Source of the DNA: Rhizobium sp. BT03
GTDB taxonomy: Bacteria > Pseudomonadota > Alphaproteobacteria > Rhizobiales > Rhizobiaceae
NCBI RefSeq assembly: GCF_030053155.1
Contig: NZ_CP125640.1
Coordinates: forward strand, 4,128,001 to 4,192,000
Length of the DNA stretch: 64,000 bases
Direction of reading: 5' to 3'
Shown here: piece after piece, positions 25,713 to 37,648 of the stretch
Layout: each line of letters begins with the position of its first letter
How positions within the stretch are numbered: position 1 is the stretch's first letter
Position numbers and translations under genes: made by a program
Notes under the pieces: model-generated
Told to the model about the DNA's origin: nothing
Databases searched by the model: none
What the model saw: the letters and a program-made list of their open reading frames with translations, nothing else

Positions 25713-27472
25713 TGTCGTTTCTTTCCCGCATCATGGTGTTGAAGAGCCAGGCGCATTTCTCCGCCGGCGTTTATAACCGGTTCGGCGGCCCGTCCCCCGC
25801 CGGCCTGGCGATCGAGGGATCCCGCAAGAAAAAATCGGGGCAGGCAAAGAGCCGTGTCGGCCTGCTGATCCTCGGCTTCATGAGTGTCTATGTCATTATC
25901 GGCGGCCGTCTCGTCGAATATGCGATGAAGGATCAGGAGGTCGTCTCCAGCATCCTGCCGCCCGATCGGCTGATGGCCTCGCGCCCCGACATTCTCGACC
26001 GCAACGGCGAGGTGCTGGCAACCGATATCCGCACCGTCTCGCTGTTTGCCGAACCCAACAAGATCGTCGATGCCGACGAGGCGGTCGAGAAGCTTGCGAC
26101 TGTTCTTCCCGAGCTCGACGTTCGGGATACCTATAAGAAGCTCTCGGTCAAAACCTCGCATTTCGCTTGGTTGCGCCGGCAACTGACGCCGAAGCAGCAG
26201 AGCCAGATCCTGGCGCTCGGCATTCCAGGCATCGGCTTCCGGCCGGAGAAGCGCCGCTTCTATCCGGGCGGCTCGACCGCCGCGCATATCCTCGGTTACG
26301 TCAACATCGACAACCGCGGCGTCGCCGGCATGGAGAAATATATCGACGACCAGGGGCTTGCCGATCTTGCCTCGGTCGGCATGACCAGCGACCAGCCTCT
26401 CGAGCCGGTACGGCTTTCGATCGACCTGCGCGTGCAGAACATCGTCCGGGACGCAGTCGTCAACGCCGTCAACAACTTCCAGTCCAAGGGGGCGGGGGCC
26501 GCCGTCATCGACGTGCATACCGGGGAGGTGCTGGCCATGGCATCGGCACCGGATTTCGATCCGAACGATCCGCAGGAAGGGGCCAAGGAGGGTTGGCTCA
26601 ACCGGATGACCAACGGCACTTTCGAAATGGGATCGACCTTCAAGACCTTTTCGCTGGCGATGGCGCTCGACACCGGCAAGGTGAAGATGACCGACACATT
26701 CGATGCCAGCAAATCGATCTATATCGGCGGCTTCACCATCCACGATTTCCACGGGCAGCGCCGCTGGCTGACCGTGCCTGAGATTTTCCAGTATTCGTCG
26801 AATATCGGCACGGCGCGGGTCATCGATATCGTCGGCATCGACGCGCAGAAGGACTATCTGACCAAGTTCGGCCTCTTGACGAAGATGCAGACCGAACTGC
26901 CCGAGGTGAAGATGCCGAGCCAGCCGCGCGTCTGGAAGAAGATCAATTCGATCACGATTTCCTTCGGCCACGGCGTCTCGACGACGGCGCTGCAGACAGG
27001 GGTGGCGGCGGCCGCTCTGGTCAACGGCGGTAAGCTGATCGAGCCGACATTCCTGCCGCGCAGCCGCGAACAGGCCGATGAGATCGCCACGCAGGTCATC
27101 AAAAAGACGACCAGCGACGAAATCCGCTATCTGCTCGATTTCAACGGCTACAAGGGATCGGGCCGCGTCGCCCGCGTGCCGGGCTTTGCCGTCGGCAGCA
27201 AGACCGGTACGGCCGACAAGGTGGTGAACGGCCGTTATTCGGCGACTCTGAACTTCAATTCCTTCATTGCCGCATTCCCGATCAACGATCCAAGATATGC
27301 CGTGATCACCTTCTGCGACGAGCCGAAAACCGGCGAGAAGCAATATGGCGGAACGATCTCTGCCGGTACCGCAGGCCCCATCGCCCGCGAGATCATCAGC
27401 CGCGCGGCTCCCATTCTCGGCATCGAGCCGAAATTCGGGGAGGGCGGATCGGCCTTGCTGGTGTCTTATTGA
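25712..27472 (+). CDS. ftsI: septal peptidoglycan transpeptidase FtsI (PBP3)
   Basis: Class B penicillin-binding protein that crosslinks septal peptidoglycan with FtsW. 586 residues. One membrane helix (VGLLILGFMSVYVIIGGRL) after an unusually long basic cytoplasmic tail of about 45 residues, a dimerisation domain starting at ASRPDILDRNGEVLATD, and a transpeptidase domain with SxxK as STFK in FEMGSTFKTFSLAM, SxN as SSN in FQYSSNIGTARV, and KTGT in VGSKTGTADKV. Start overlaps the ftsL stop by one base. Confidence 0.96.
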   Translation: MSFLSRIMVLKSQAHFSAGVYNRFGGPSPAGLAIEGSRKKKSGQAKSRVGLLILGFMSVYVIIGGRLVEYAMKDQEVVSSILPPDRLMASRPDILDRNGEVLATDIRTVSLFAEPNKIVDADEAVEKLATVLPELDVRDTYKKLSVKTSHFAWLRRQLTPKQQSQILALGIPGIGFRPEKRRFYPGGSTAAHILGYVNIDNRGVAGMEKYIDDQGLADLASVGMTSDQPLEPVRLSIDLRVQNIVRDAVVNAVNNFQSKGAGAAVIDVHTGEVLAMASAPDFDPNDPQEGAKEGWLNRMTNGTFEMGSTFKTFSLAMALDTGKVKMTDTFDASKSIYIGGFTIHDFHGQRRWLTVPEIFQYSSNIGTARVIDIVGIDAQKDYLTKFGLLTKMQTELPEVKMPSQPRVWKKINSITISFGHGVSTTALQTGVAAAALVNGGKLIEPTFLPRSREQADEIATQVIKKTTSDEIRYLLDFNGYKGSGRVARVPGFAVGSKTGTADKVVNGRYSATLNFNSFIAAFPINDPRYAVITFCDEPKTGEKQYGGTISAGTAGPIAREIISRAAPILGIEPKFGEGGSALLVSY

Positions 27473-27538
27473 GTGTGAATGAATATCGACGCCGATTCGC
27501 GAGGGGTGGACCGGCTTCAAGAGAGAAAAGTGCATTCG

Positions 27539-28999
27539 ATGAAATTGCGAGACCTGGCCGGAGATCAGTTTCCGGAAATTGAAGCACAGCTCGAAGGCCC
27601 GGCAGGCCTGCTTGATATTTCAGGCCTGTCATCGGACAGCCGCCACGTGACGCCGGGCAATGCCTTCGTCGCAGTCGCCGGCACCAAGGCGGATGGCGCG
27701 GGCTTCATCGCCGATGCGGCCGGCCGGGGGGCTGCCGTCGCGATCGCCTCCCAGCCCGTCGATGCTGCCATTCCGGTGCTTGCGGTCAAGGAGCCGCGCC
27801 GTTTCCTTTCGATCGCCGCTTCACGGTTCTTCGGCAGACAGCCCGAGACCATGGTCGCCGTCACCGGCACCGCGGGCAAGACCTCGGTGGCTTCTTTCAC
27901 CCGGCAGATCTGGGCGCATGCGGGGCATGCGGCGGCGATGATCGGCACAACAGGTGTCGTCTCGCCGACGCGCAACGAATATGGTTCGCTGACGACGCCC
28001 GACCCGGTGTCGCTGCACAAGCTGCTTGCCGAACTTGCCGGCGAAGGTGTCACGCATGCGGCGATGGAGGCTTCCAGCCATGGCCTCGACCAAAGCCGGC
28101 TCGACGGCGTTAAGCTCGCCGCCGCCGGCTTCACCAATCTCGGCCGCGACCACATGGATTATCATCCGACCGTCGAGGCCTATATGGCCGCCAAGATGCG
28201 GCTCTTCGAAGTGCTGCTGCCGAAGGGTGCGCCGGCTGTCATCTTTGCCGACGATCCCTGGTCGGCGCCGGCGATCAAGGCCGCGGCCGATGCCGGTCAT
28301 GATGTGCGTACCGTCGGGCGCAAGGGCGATTACCTCGCCTTGAAACGTGTCGAGCACTTCCGCCACAAGCAGACCGCCGAGATCCATATCGGCGGCGAGA
28401 TTTTCGAGGTGGACATTCCGCTGGCCGGCGATTTCCAGGTGGCCAATGCGCTGGTCGCGGCAGGTCTTGCCATGTCGACCGGCGTCGAGCCGAAGGTGGC
28501 GATGGCCGCGCTCGAGAAGCTCGTCGGTGCGTCCGGCCGTCTCGAACTCGTCGGCCATACGAAAGACGGCGCGCTCGCCTATGTCGACTACGCCCATAAG
28601 CCTGACGCGCTGGAAAACGTGCTGAGCTCGGTCCGGCCCTTCACCACCGGCCGCGTCGTCGTCGTCTTCGGCTGCGGCGGCGACCGCGATCGCGGCAAAC
28701 GGCCGATCATGGGCGAAATCGCCTGCCGGCTTGCCGACGTCGTCATCGTCACCGACGACAATCCGCGCTCGGAGGAGCCGGCCTCGATCCGGGCGGAGAT
28801 CATGGCGGCAGCACCTAGCGCCTCGGAAATCGCCGATCGCGCCAAGGCGATCCGCGAGGCTGTCGCCATGCTGCGATCCGGCGATACGCTGATCGTCGCC
28901 GGCAAGGGGCATGAGGAAGGGCAGACGATCGGCAGCGTGACCCTGCCGTTCTCCGATCATGCGGAGGTGCGCAAGGCCTTGGAGGAACTGCAATCTTGA
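27539..28999 (+). CDS. murE: UDP-MurNAc-tripeptide synthetase MurE (meso-diaminopimelate adding)
   Basis: Adds the third residue of the stem peptide in the cytoplasm. 486 residues from MKLRDLAG at 27539. ATP loop [47 protein letters not shown], and the amino-acid selectivity motif DNPRSEEP, which marks meso-diaminopimelate rather than lysine. An earlier in-frame ATG at 27479 would add 20 residues ([10 protein letters not shown]...) not seen in most MurE proteins, so the later start was preferred. Its stop overlaps the murF start. Confidence 0.95.
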   Translation: MKLRDLAGDQFPEIEAQLEGPAGLLDISGLSSDSRHVTPGNAFVAVAGTKADGAGFIADAAGRGAAVAIASQPVDAAIPVLAVKEPRRFLSIAASRFFGRQPETMVAVTGTAGKTSVASFTRQIWAHAGHAAAMIGTTGVVSPTRNEYGSLTTPDPVSLHKLLAELAGEGVTHAAMEASSHGLDQSRLDGVKLAAAGFTNLGRDHMDYHPTVEAYMAAKMRLFEVLLPKGAPAVIFADDPWSAPAIKAAADAGHDVRTVGRKGDYLALKRVEHFRHKQTAEIHIGGEIFEVDIPLAGDFQVANALVAAGLAMSTGVEPKVAMAALEKLVGASGRLELVGHTKDGALAYVDYAHKPDALENVLSSVRPFTTGRVVVVFGCGGDRDRGKRPIMGEIACRLADVVIVTDDNPRSEEPASIRAEIMAAAPSASEIADRAKAIREAVAMLRSGDTLIVAGKGHEEGQTIGSVTLPFSDHAEVRKALEELQS

Positions 29000-30435
29000 G
29001 CTGGCTCTGGACGACCGAAGATATGATCGCAGCAGTGGCGGGGCGCCCCTTCGGCACTCTGCCCGAAGGCATCACCGGCATTTCCATCGACAGCCGCTCG
29101 ATCAGCCCGGGCGAAGCCTTCTTCGCGATCAAGGGCGACCGTGTCGACGGCCACGACTACGCATCGATGGCGGTGGCGAACGGCGCCTCGCTTCTCGTCG
29201 TCAGTGAGGCGAGGCTTCCGGCCATGGGCCGCCTGACGGTGCCGATGATCGTCGTGGAGGATGTGCTCGCGGCACTCGGCCGGCTCGGCCTTGCCTCGCG
29301 CGAGCGCTCCAAGGCCCGGATCATCGCGGTGACGGGATCCGTGGGAAAGACGACCACCAAGGAAATGCTGCGGCATGTGCTGTCGCCTTCCGGCAAGGTG
29401 CATGCCTCCGTCGCCTCCTTCAACAATCATTGGGGCGTACCGCTGACGCTGGCGCGCATGCCTGACGATACGGATTACGGCGTCTTCGAGGTCGGCATGA
29501 ACCATCCCGGCGAGATCCGGCCGCTGGTGGCGATGATCCGTCCCGATGTCGCCGTCATCACGACGATCGCCCCGGCGCATCTCGGCAACTTCAAGAACAT
29601 TAAGGAGATCGCCGCCGCCAAGGCGGAGATCTTCGAGGGGCTCGAGCCGGGCGGCCATGTGGTGCTCAACCGCGACAACGATCAGTTTAATTTCCTCGAC
29701 CGCACGGCGCAGTCGCTCGGTATCGAGCATATCCATTCCTTCGGCCAGCATGCCAAGGCGGAATTCCGGCTGGCGGAATTCAACGGCGCGGACGAGAATT
29801 CGACGCTGTGGCTGACGATCGGTGGCGAGACGCTGGAGGTCGCGATCGGCGCGCCCGGCCGCCATATCGCCGAGAATGCGCTCGCGGCGCTCGGCGTCGT
29901 CAGGATCGTCGGCGCAGATATGGAAAAGGCGATCGAAGCGCTTGGAACGCTGAAGCCGGAAAAGGGCAGGGGCAAACGCCACCGGCTTTCGATCGGCAGC
30001 GGCAGGGACAGTTTCACGCTGATCGACGAGAGCTACAATGCCAATCCGGCGTCGATGCGCGCGGCGATCGCACTTCTGGCCGCGTCCGAGCCGGCCGGGC
30101 GCGGACGCCGTATCGCCGTGCTCGGCGACATGCTTGAGATGGGCGAGTATGCCGAGAAGGTGCATACCGATCTCGCCGTGCCGCTGCTTGCAGCCGGCAT
30201 CGAGCATGTCTGGCTCGCAGGCACAGAGATGGCTGCGCTCAAGGAATCGCTGCCGGAAAGCGTCCATGTCGAATATCGCGAGAACACCGGCGAATTGACG
30301 GATTATGTATTGAACTCGGTCGCACCGGGCGACGTGTTGATGGTGAAATCGTCTCTGGGCATCGGTTTCGGCAAGATCGTCGCCGCGCTGCTTGACAAGT
30401 TCCCGCCATTTTCCGACACGCAACGCGAACTTTGA
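28996..30435 (+). CDS. murF: UDP-MurNAc-pentapeptide synthetase MurF
   Basis: Adds D-Ala-D-Ala (the product of Ddl, encoded later in this cluster) to the tripeptide. 479 residues. The start is a TTG that overlaps the murE stop by four bases (TTGA), with GGAGGAACTG upstream. N-terminal [36 protein letters not shown] loop [14 protein letters not shown], and [15 protein letters not shown] are the family blocks. Confidence 0.95.
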   Translation: MSWLWTTEDMIAAVAGRPFGTLPEGITGISIDSRSISPGEAFFAIKGDRVDGHDYASMAVANGASLLVVSEARLPAMGRLTVPMIVVEDVLAALGRLGLASRERSKARIIAVTGSVGKTTTKEMLRHVLSPSGKVHASVASFNNHWGVPLTLARMPDDTDYGVFEVGMNHPGEIRPLVAMIRPDVAVITTIAPAHLGNFKNIKEIAAAKAEIFEGLEPGGHVVLNRDNDQFNFLDRTAQSLGIEHIHSFGQHAKAEFRLAEFNGADENSTLWLTIGGETLEVAIGAPGRHIAENALAALGVVRIVGADMEKAIEALGTLKPEKGRGKRHRLSIGSGRDSFTLIDESYNANPASMRAAIALLAASEPAGRGRRIAVLGDMLEMGEYAEKVHTDLAVPLLAAGIEHVWLAGTEMAALKESLPESVHVEYRENTGELTDYVLNSVAPGDVLMVKSSLGIGFGKIVAALLDKFPPFSDTQREL

Positions 30436-30457
30436 TCGGGTAAACAAGGGGCCCTGA

Positions 30458-31558
30458 ATGCTGATCTGGCTTGTCGAACTGTCGGAATATTTCAAATTTC
30501 TGAACCTGTTCAGATATATTACCTTCCGCACAGGCGCTGCTCTCTTCACCTCGGCCCTGATCGTCTTCCTGTTCGGGCCGACGATCATCAATTCGCTGCG
30601 CATCCGGCAGGGCAAGGGCCAGCCGATCCGCGCCGACGGACCGCAGACGCATTTCAAGAAGGCCGGCACGCCGACCATGGGCGGGCTGATGATCCTTGCC
30701 GGCATCGTCGGCGCGTCGCTGCTCTGGGCCGATCTTTCCAACGTCTACGTCGTCGCCACGCTGCTGGTGACGCTCGGCTTCGGCGCGATCGGCTTCTATG
30801 ACGACTATCTCAAGGTGACGAAGCAGAGCCATATGGGTTTTTCCGGCAAGGCGCGCCTCGGCATCGAGTTCGTCATCGCCGGCATCGCCGTCTATTTCAT
30901 GATGCGCACCGCCCTTGCCTCAGGCGTTGCCGGTTCGACCTTCGGTTCGTCGATCGCCTTTCCCTTCTTCAAGGACTTCATGATCAATATCGGCATCATG
31001 TTCGTCGTCTTCGGCGGCTTCGTCATCGTCGGCGCCGGCAATGCCGTCAACCTGACTGACGGCCTCGACGGGCTTGCCATCGTGCCTGTGATGATCGCCG
31101 CCGCCTCCTTCGGCGTCATCGCCTATCTCGCCGGCAACGTGGTGTTTGCGAACTACCTGCAGATCAATTTCGTGCCCGGCACCGGCGAGCTTGCCGTCGT
31201 CCTCGGCGCCGTCATTGGCGCCGGGCTCGGCTTTCTCTGGTTCAACGCGCCGCCGGCCGCCATCTTCATGGGCGACACCGGGTCGCTCGCGCTCGGCGGC
31301 ACGATCGGCACCGTTGCCGTCGCCACCAAGCACGAAATCGTCATGGCGATCATCGGCGGCCTCTTCGTCATGGAGACGCTGTCGGTCATCATCCAGGTCG
31401 GCTTCTTCAAAATGACCGGCCGGCGCGTCTTCCTGATGGCGCCGATCCATCATCACTTCGAGAAGAAGGGCTGGACCGAGAGCCAGGTGGTGATCCGCTT
31501 CTGGATCATCGCGGTCGGCCTTGCCATGCTCGGCCTCTCGACGCTGAAGCTGCGGTGA
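30458..31558 (+). CDS. mraY: phospho-MurNAc-pentapeptide translocase MraY
   Basis: Ten-helix inner-membrane enzyme that makes lipid I from UDP-MurNAc-pentapeptide and undecaprenyl phosphate. 366 residues. Catalytic regions: [12 protein letters not shown] (Asp pair), [22 protein letters not shown] and the cytosolic His loop [15 protein letters not shown]. It starts 22 bases after murF; murD follows after 7 bases. Confidence 0.97.
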   Translation: MLIWLVELSEYFKFLNLFRYITFRTGAALFTSALIVFLFGPTIINSLRIRQGKGQPIRADGPQTHFKKAGTPTMGGLMILAGIVGASLLWADLSNVYVVATLLVTLGFGAIGFYDDYLKVTKQSHMGFSGKARLGIEFVIAGIAVYFMMRTALASGVAGSTFGSSIAFPFFKDFMINIGIMFVVFGGFVIVGAGNAVNLTDGLDGLAIVPVMIAAASFGVIAYLAGNVVFANYLQINFVPGTGELAVVLGAVIGAGLGFLWFNAPPAAIFMGDTGSLALGGTIGTVAVATKHEIVMAIIGGLFVMETLSVIIQVGFFKMTGRRVFLMAPIHHHFEKKGWTESQVVIRFWIIAVGLAMLGLSTLKLR

Positions 31559-31565
31559 GGCGGCG

Positions 31566-32978
31566 ATGATCCCGGTCACGACGCTCAAGGACAGGAAGGT
31601 CGCGCTTTTCGGGCTCGGCGGCTCCGGCCTTGCCACCGCCCGGGCGCTGGTTTCGGGCGGCGCCGAGGTGACCGCCTGGGACGACAATCCCGACAGCGTC
31701 GCCAAGGCTTCCGCCGAAGGCATCCGGACGGAGGACCTGCACACGATCGACTGGAGCCAGCAGGCGCTGTTCGTGCTGTCACCAGGCGTGCCGCTCACTC
31801 ATCCGAAGCCGCACTGGACCGTCGATCTTGCGCGCGCCGCCGGCGTCGACATCGTCGGCGATGTCGAGCTCTTCGTGCGCGAGCGCCGCGCCCATGCGCC
31901 GGATTGCCCGTTCATCGCCATCACAGGCACCAACGGCAAGTCGACGACGACGGCGCTGATCGCCCATATCCTGAAATCCGCAGGCTACGATACGCAGCTC
32001 GGCGGCAATATCGGCACCGCGGTCTTGACGCTCGATCCGCCGAAGGCCGGGCGCTATTACGTCGTCGAATGCTCCTCCTACCAGATCGATCTGGCGCCGA
32101 CGCTGAACCCATCCGCCGGCATCCTGCTCAACCTGACGCCCGATCATCTCGACCGTCACGGCACGATGCAGCATTATGCCGATGTCAAGGAACGGCTGGT
32201 CGCCGGCAGCGATGTCGCGATCGTCGGCACCGATGACAGCCATTCGGCGCTGATTGCCGACCGCGTCGAGCGGGCTGATGTCAAGGTGGTGCGCATCTCC
32301 CGCCGCAACGTGGTGGCATCAGGCATCTACGCCGAGGGCACCAGGCTCATTCAGGCCGCCGGCGGCGCCATGCTGCCCTTCGCCGATCTCGACGGCATCC
32401 AGACGCTGCGCGGCAGCCATAATGCGCAGAACGCCGCCGCAGCCGTGGCCGCCTGCCTTGCCGTCGGTGTTTCCGCCGACGACATTCGCGCCGGCCTTGC
32501 CTCGTTCCCCGGCCTCAAGCACCGCATGCAGCCGGTGGGGCAGCGCGGCCGCGTCGTTTTCGTCAATGATTCCAAGGCGACCAATGCCGATGCCGCGGCG
32601 CCGGCGCTTTCGAGCTATGATCGCATCTACTGGATCGCCGGCGGCCTGCCGAAATCAGGCGGCATCACGACGCTCGCTCCCTATTTTCCGCGCATCGCCA
32701 AGGCCTATCTGATCGGCGAGGCGGCAGCGGAATTCGCAGCCACCCTCGGCGAGGCCGTGCCTTACGAGATCTCGGGCACGCTGGAGCGCGCCGTCGTGCA
32801 TGCGGCAGCCGATGCCGAGCGCGACGAGGCGGCTGCTTCGGCCGTGATGTTATCCCCGGCTTGCGCAAGCTTCGATCAGTATAAGAATTTCGAAGTCAGG
32901 GGTGAAGCCTTCGTCGGACACGTGGCAGCGCTTGACGGGATCGCGATGCTGATCGGTTCGGCAACAGGAGAGAAATGA
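31566..32978 (+). CDS. murD: UDP-MurNAc-L-alanine:D-glutamate ligase MurD
   Basis: Adds D-Glu as second residue of the stem peptide. 470 residues. N-terminal Rossmann-like [20 protein letters not shown] loop [31 protein letters not shown] (the SSFQL-like block), DHLDRHGTM and [18 protein letters not shown] close to the C-terminus. It sits in the mraY-murD-ftsW run with gaps of 7 and 1 bases. Confidence 0.96.
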   Translation: MIPVTTLKDRKVALFGLGGSGLATARALVSGGAEVTAWDDNPDSVAKASAEGIRTEDLHTIDWSQQALFVLSPGVPLTHPKPHWTVDLARAAGVDIVGDVELFVRERRAHAPDCPFIAITGTNGKSTTTALIAHILKSAGYDTQLGGNIGTAVLTLDPPKAGRYYVVECSSYQIDLAPTLNPSAGILLNLTPDHLDRHGTMQHYADVKERLVAGSDVAIVGTDDSHSALIADRVERADVKVVRISRRNVVASGIYAEGTRLIQAAGGAMLPFADLDGIQTLRGSHNAQNAAAAVAACLAVGVSADDIRAGLASFPGLKHRMQPVGQRGRVVFVNDSKATNADAAAPALSSYDRIYWIAGGLPKSGGITTLAPYFPRIAKAYLIGEAAAEFAATLGEAVPYEISGTLERAVVHAAADAERDEAAASAVMLSPACASFDQYKNFEVRGEAFVGHVAALDGIAMLIGSATGEK

Positions 32979-32979
32979 C

Positions 32980-34134
32980 ATGGTAAGCCGCGCGGAACGT
33001 GGGCCTCTGGCCGATTGGTTCTGGACCATCGACCGCTTCTTCCTGGCGATGTTCATCTTCCTGATGGGCATCGGTTTCATGCTGTCCTTTGCGGCCTCTC
33101 CGGCCGTAGCCGAGCGCATCGGGCTCGAGCCTTTCCACTTCGTCAAGCGCCACGCGGCCTTCATGATCCCTTCGATTTCCGTCATGCTCGGACTGTCGTT
33201 CCTGACGCCACGGCAAGTGCGGCGAACGGCGATCCTGCTGCTGATCGTCTCGCTCGCCATGATGGTGCTGGTGCTATTCGTCGGGCAGGAGGTCAAGGGC
33301 GGCAGGCGCTGGATCTGGATCGCCGGTCTTTCGATCCAGCCGTCGGAATTCATGAAGCCCGCCTTCGTCGTCGTCTGCGCCTGGCTGTTTGCCGAACATG
33401 CCCGCCAGCCTGAAATTCCCGGCAATCTCTTCGCCATCATCCTGTTTGCCATCGTCGCCGCCCTGCTCGTCGCGCAGCCCGACCTCGGCCAAACCATCCT
33501 GACCACGGCCGTCTGGGGCGGGATGTTCTTCATGGCCGGCATGCCATGGATATGGATCGTGCTGCTCGGCATCGGTGGCGCCGGCGGCCTGCTCAGCGCC
33601 TATTACGTCTTCCCGCACGTGGCTTTGCGAATAGACAAGTTCATGACCGGCGAGGGCGACACGTTCCAGATCGACACGGCGCGCGAGGCGATCATCCGCG
33701 GCAGCTGGTTCGGCCAAGGACCGGGCGAGGGCATCGTCAAGCGCATCATCCCGGATGCGCATACCGATTTCATCTTCTCGGTCGCGGCCGAGGAGTTCGG
33801 CATCGTCTTCTGCATGGCGCTGGTGGCGCTGTTTACCGTGCTGGTGCTGCGCGGTCTCTCGCATGCCTATCGCGAGCGCAACGACTTCAACCGCTTCGCC
33901 GTTGCCGGCCTGGTGCTGCAGATGGGCATCCAGTCGATCATCAATATCGGCGTCAACCTCGAGTTGCTGCCGGCAAAGGGCATGACGCTGCCGCTGATTT
34001 CCTACGGCGGTTCGTCGATGGTGGCGATCTGCGTCACCGCCGGCTTCATTCTGGCGCTGACGCGCCATCGACCGGAAAAGCGCGCGCAGGACCGGAGCCT
34101 TTTCCGCGTCCCGCACGGCATGCCGGCGGAGTAA
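32980..34134 (+). CDS. ftsW: septal peptidoglycan glycosyltransferase FtsW (SEDS)
   Basis: Polytopic SEDS polymerase partner of FtsI. 384 residues, about ten hydrophobic helices. Conserved pieces: KGGRRWIWIAGLSIQPSE followed by FMKPAFVVV, the long periplasmic loop region GQGPGEGIVKRIIPDAHTDF with FIFSVAAEEFG, and PLISYGGSSMVA near the C-terminus. The ATG is one base after the murD stop. Confidence 0.96.
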   Translation: MVSRAERGPLADWFWTIDRFFLAMFIFLMGIGFMLSFAASPAVAERIGLEPFHFVKRHAAFMIPSISVMLGLSFLTPRQVRRTAILLLIVSLAMMVLVLFVGQEVKGGRRWIWIAGLSIQPSEFMKPAFVVVCAWLFAEHARQPEIPGNLFAIILFAIVAALLVAQPDLGQTILTTAVWGGMFFMAGMPWIWIVLLGIGGAGGLLSAYYVFPHVALRIDKFMTGEGDTFQIDTAREAIIRGSWFGQGPGEGIVKRIIPDAHTDFIFSVAAEEFGIVFCMALVALFTVLVLRGLSHAYRERNDFNRFAVAGLVLQMGIQSIINIGVNLELLPAKGMTLPLISYGGSSMVAICVTAGFILALTRHRPEKRAQDRSLFRVPHGMPAE

Positions 34135-34140
34135 ACGGTC

Positions 34141-35265
34141 ATGAGCAAAGGCATCGTGCTGCTTGCCGCCGGGGGAACCGGCGGCCATGTGTTCCCGGCG
34201 GAGGCGCTGGCCTTCAAGCTGAAGGAGCGCGGCTACTCGGTGCATCTCGTCACCGACAGCCGGGCCGAGCGCTATGCCGGCAAGTTTCCGGCCGAGGAGA
34301 TCCATGTCGTGCCGTCGGCGACGATCGGCTCGAAGAACCCGGTCGCCGTCGCCCGTTCGCTGTGGACGCTCTGGAGCGGCATGCGGGCAGCAAAGAAGCT
34401 GATCCAGCGGCTGAAACCCGTGATCGTCGTCGGTTTCGGCGGTTATCCGACGGTGCCGCCCTTGCTTGCCGCCACGAGGCTCGGCGTGCCGGCGATGATC
34501 CACGAGCAGAATGCCGTGATGGGCCGCGCCAACAAGGCCCTGGCGACCCGGGTGCAGGGGATCGCCGGCGGTTTCCTGCCGGAGGGGGGCGGCGCCTTCC
34601 CTGATAAGACGGTGACGACGGGCAATCCGGTCCGCCCGGCGATCATCGCCGCCGCCGAGGTGCCTTATGCACCGTCGCATCCGGGTGAAGCCTTCAATCT
34701 CGTCGTCTTCGGCGGCAGCCAGGGCGCGCAATATTTCTCCAAGGCGCTGCCGACGGCGATTAGCCTGCTCGACGATGCGCTGCGCCTGCGCCTGCGCATC
34801 ACCCAGCAGGTGCGCCCCGAGGACATGGAAATGGTCGGCGGCTGCATCGCCAAGCTGGAAATGGGGGCCGATATCGCGCCCTTCTTCACCGACATGGCCG
34901 AGAGGCTGGCGAAAGCCCATCTCGTCATCTGCCGCTCGGGCGCCTCGACGGTTTCGGAGATCTCGGTCATCGGCCGGCCGGCGGTGCTGGTGCCTTACCC
35001 GCACGCTCTCGATCACGACCAGGCGGCGAATGCGGCAGCGCTGGCTGCGACCGGCGGGGCCAAGGTGATCGCCCAGTCGGAGCTTTCGCCGGAGAAGATC
35101 GCGGCGATCCTGACGGCCGTGATGAACGACCCGGAAAAGCTGTCGCACATGGCAGCCGCGGCGAAGCTCGCCGGAAAACCGGATGCGGCGAACTTGCTTG
35201 CCGACATGGTTGAGGCTATTGCCGCCCGACGGACAATAGCGGAATTCAAGAGGACACGCGCATGA
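34141..35265 (+). CDS. murG: lipid II synthase MurG (GlcNAc transferase)
   Basis: Peripheral GT-B glycosyltransferase converting lipid I to lipid II on the inner face of the membrane. 374 residues. [14 protein letters not shown] at the N-terminus, [45 protein letters not shown] and the UDP-GlcNAc site [16 protein letters not shown] with [10 protein letters not shown]. The stop overlaps murC by four bases (ATGA). Confidence 0.96.
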   Translation: MSKGIVLLAAGGTGGHVFPAEALAFKLKERGYSVHLVTDSRAERYAGKFPAEEIHVVPSATIGSKNPVAVARSLWTLWSGMRAAKKLIQRLKPVIVVGFGGYPTVPPLLAATRLGVPAMIHEQNAVMGRANKALATRVQGIAGGFLPEGGGAFPDKTVTTGNPVRPAIIAAAEVPYAPSHPGEAFNLVVFGGSQGAQYFSKALPTAISLLDDALRLRLRITQQVRPEDMEMVGGCIAKLEMGADIAPFFTDMAERLAKAHLVICRSGASTVSEISVIGRPAVLVPYPHALDHDQAANAAALAATGGAKVIAQSELSPEKIAAILTAVMNDPEKLSHMAAAAKLAGKPDAANLLADMVEAIAARRTIAEFKRTRA

Positions 35266-36677
35266 AACTGCCGAAGGCGATCGGTCTCGTTCATTTCATC
35301 GGCATCGGCGGCATCGGCATGAGCGGCATTGCCGAGGTGCTGCACAATCTCGGCCACAAGGTGCAGGGATCCGACCAGGCCGACAGCGCCAATGTCCAGC
35401 GCCTGCGCGACAAGGGCATCGAGGTGTTCGTCGGCCATCGGGCCGAGAACCTGGGTGATGCCGAGGTCGTCGTCGTCTCGACGGCGATCAAAAAGAACAA
35501 TCCGGAATTGATCGCCGCGCGCGAGAAGCTGCTGCCGGTGGTGCGCCGCGCCGAAATGCTCGCCGAGCTGATGCGCTTCCGCAATGCGATCGCCATCGGC
35601 GGCACGCATGGCAAGACGACGACCACTTCGCTGGTCGCCACCCTGCTCGAAGCCGGCGGGCTCGACCCGACCGTCATTAACGGCGGCATCATCAACGCCT
35701 ACGGCACCAATGCCCGCATGGGCGAGGGCGAGTGGATGGTGGTCGAGGCCGACGAATCCGACGGCACCTTCCTGAAGCTTCCGGCCGATGTCGCCGTCAT
35801 CACCAATATCGATCCTGAGCATCTCGACCATTACGGCAATTTCGATGCCGTGCGCGCCGCCTTCCGGCAGTTCGTCGAGAACGTGCCGTTCTACGGCTTC
35901 GGCGTCATGTGCCTCGACCATCCCGAGGTGCAGTCGCTGGTCGGCCGCATCGAGGACCGCAAGATCATCACCTATGGCGAAAACCCGCAGGCCGACGTGC
36001 GCTTCACCAATGTGCGCATCGACGGCACGCGCTCGATTTTCGACGTCGAAATCCGCCGCCGCCGCACCGGCCAGGTGATCGCGCTCAAGGGGCTGGTCAT
36101 GCCGATGCCCGGGCGGCATAATATTTCCAACGCGACGGCGGCGATCGCCGTTGCCAACCGGCTCGGCATATCGAGCGCCGATATCGCCAAGGGGCTTGCC
36201 TCCTTCGGCGGCGTCAAGCGCCGTTTCACGCTGACCGGCGAATGGAACGGGGTGCAGATCTTCGACGATTACGGCCACCATCCGGTCGAGATCAAGGCGG
36301 TGCTGCGCGCTGCCCGCGAAGCCTGCAAGGGGCGCATCATCGCGGTCCATCAGCCGCACCGCTACAGCCGCCTGGCAAGCCTGTTCGAGGAATTCGCCGC
36401 CTGCTTCAACGATGCCGACAGCATTTTCCTGGCGCCGGTCTATGCGGCAGGCGAAGATCCGATCGCGGGGATCGATTCCGTGTCGCTGGTCTCGCGGATA
36501 AAATCCGGCGGCCATCGCGACGCCCGCTTTCTCACTTCGGCAGAGCTTCTGCCGCAGATGGTTGCGGAGGTTGCAAAGCCTGGCGATTTCGTGGTTCTGT
36601 TGGGGGCTGGGAGCATCACATCCTGGGCAGCCGCGCTGCCCAAGCAACTGGAAGGCCTATCGGGAAAGTCCGTATGA
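35262..36677 (+). CDS. murC: UDP-MurNAc:L-alanine ligase MurC
   Basis: Adds the first amino acid of the stem peptide. 471 residues. [23 protein letters not shown] N-terminus (here [20 protein letters not shown] in part), [20 protein letters not shown] loop, [14 protein letters not shown], and [14 protein letters not shown] with [14 protein letters not shown]. It overlaps both neighbours by four bases (ATGA with murG, ATGA with murB). Confidence 0.96.
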   Translation: MKLPKAIGLVHFIGIGGIGMSGIAEVLHNLGHKVQGSDQADSANVQRLRDKGIEVFVGHRAENLGDAEVVVVSTAIKKNNPELIAAREKLLPVVRRAEMLAELMRFRNAIAIGGTHGKTTTTSLVATLLEAGGLDPTVINGGIINAYGTNARMGEGEWMVVEADESDGTFLKLPADVAVITNIDPEHLDHYGNFDAVRAAFRQFVENVPFYGFGVMCLDHPEVQSLVGRIEDRKIITYGENPQADVRFTNVRIDGTRSIFDVEIRRRRTGQVIALKGLVMPMPGRHNISNATAAIAVANRLGISSADIAKGLASFGGVKRRFTLTGEWNGVQIFDDYGHHPVEIKAVLRAAREACKGRIIAVHQPHRYSRLASLFEEFAACFNDADSIFLAPVYAAGEDPIAGIDSVSLVSRIKSGGHRDARFLTSAELLPQMVAEVAKPGDFVVLLGAGSITSWAAALPKQLEGLSGKSV

Positions 36678-37648
36678 AACAGGTGAATGGGGAAAAGCTT
36701 CTGGCGTCTCTCGGAGACGGTGTAAAGGATATCCGCGGTCGCATCACGCCGGATGCCCCCATGGACCGCGTCACTTGGTTCAGGGCAGGCGGCCTCGCCG
36801 AGCTGATGTTCCAGCCGCATGACATCGACGATCTCGTCGCCTTCCTGAAAATCTTGCCGGAAGAGGTGCCGCTGACGGTGATCGGCGTCGGCTCCAACAT
36901 CCTGGTGCGCGACGGCGGTATTCCCGGCGTCGTGCTGCGCCTGTCCGCCAAGGGCTTCGGCTTCGTCGAGCTTGCCGGCGAAAACCGCATTCTGGCCGGC
37001 AGCATCTGCCCCGATAAGCATGTGGCGGCGATGGCGATGGATAACGGCATCGGCGGCTTTCATTTCTTCTACGGTATTCCGGGCAGCATCGGCGGCGCAG
37101 CGCGCATGAATGCCGGGGCCAATGGCGTCGAGACGCGCGAGCGGCTGATCGAGGTCAACGCGGTCGACCGCAAGGGCAACAGGCACGTGCTCTCCAATGC
37201 CGAGATGGGTTATTCCTATCGTCATTCGACCGCATCCAGCGAGCTGATCTTCACCTCCGTGCTGTTCGAGGGCTATCCGGAGGAGCGCGCCCAGATCCGC
37301 GCCGAGATGGACGCCGTGCGCAATCATCGCGAGACGGTGCAGCCGGTGCGCGAAAAGACCGGCGGCTCGACCTTCAAGAACCCTGCCGGCCATTCGGCCT
37401 GGAAACTGATCGACGAGGCAGGCTGCCGCGGTCTCGTCATCGGCGGAGCGCAGATGTCGTCGCTTCACTGCAACTTCATGATCAACATGGGGCAGGCGAC
37501 CGGCTACGATCTCGAATATCTCGGGGAACAGGTGCGCCGCGAGGTCTTCGAGAAAGAGGGCATCAAGCTCGAATGGGAAATCAAGCGCCTCGGCGTCTTC
37601 ATGCCCGGCCGCGAAGTGCGCCCGTTCCACGGTGTCACCAGCGAATAG
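36674..37648 (+). CDS. murB: UDP-N-acetylenolpyruvoylglucosamine reductase MurB
   Basis: FAD enzyme reducing enolpyruvyl-UDP-GlcNAc to UDP-MurNAc. 324 residues. [15 protein letters not shown], the FAD loop [43 protein letters not shown], and [20 protein letters not shown] holding the catalytic Ser. ATG overlaps the murC stop. Its 3' end runs 14 bases into the convergent epimerase gene, and the cluster polarity is broken here. Confidence 0.95.
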   Translation: MKQVNGEKLLASLGDGVKDIRGRITPDAPMDRVTWFRAGGLAELMFQPHDIDDLVAFLKILPEEVPLTVIGVGSNILVRDGGIPGVVLRLSAKGFGFVELAGENRILAGSICPDKHVAAMAMDNGIGGFHFFYGIPGSIGGAARMNAGANGVETRERLIEVNAVDRKGNRHVLSNAEMGYSYRHSTASSELIFTSVLFEGYPEERAQIRAEMDAVRNHRETVQPVREKTGGSTFKNPAGHSAWKLIDEAGCRGLVIGGAQMSSLHCNFMINMGQATGYDLEYLGEQVRREVFEKEGIKLEWEIKRLGVFMPGREVRPFHGVTSE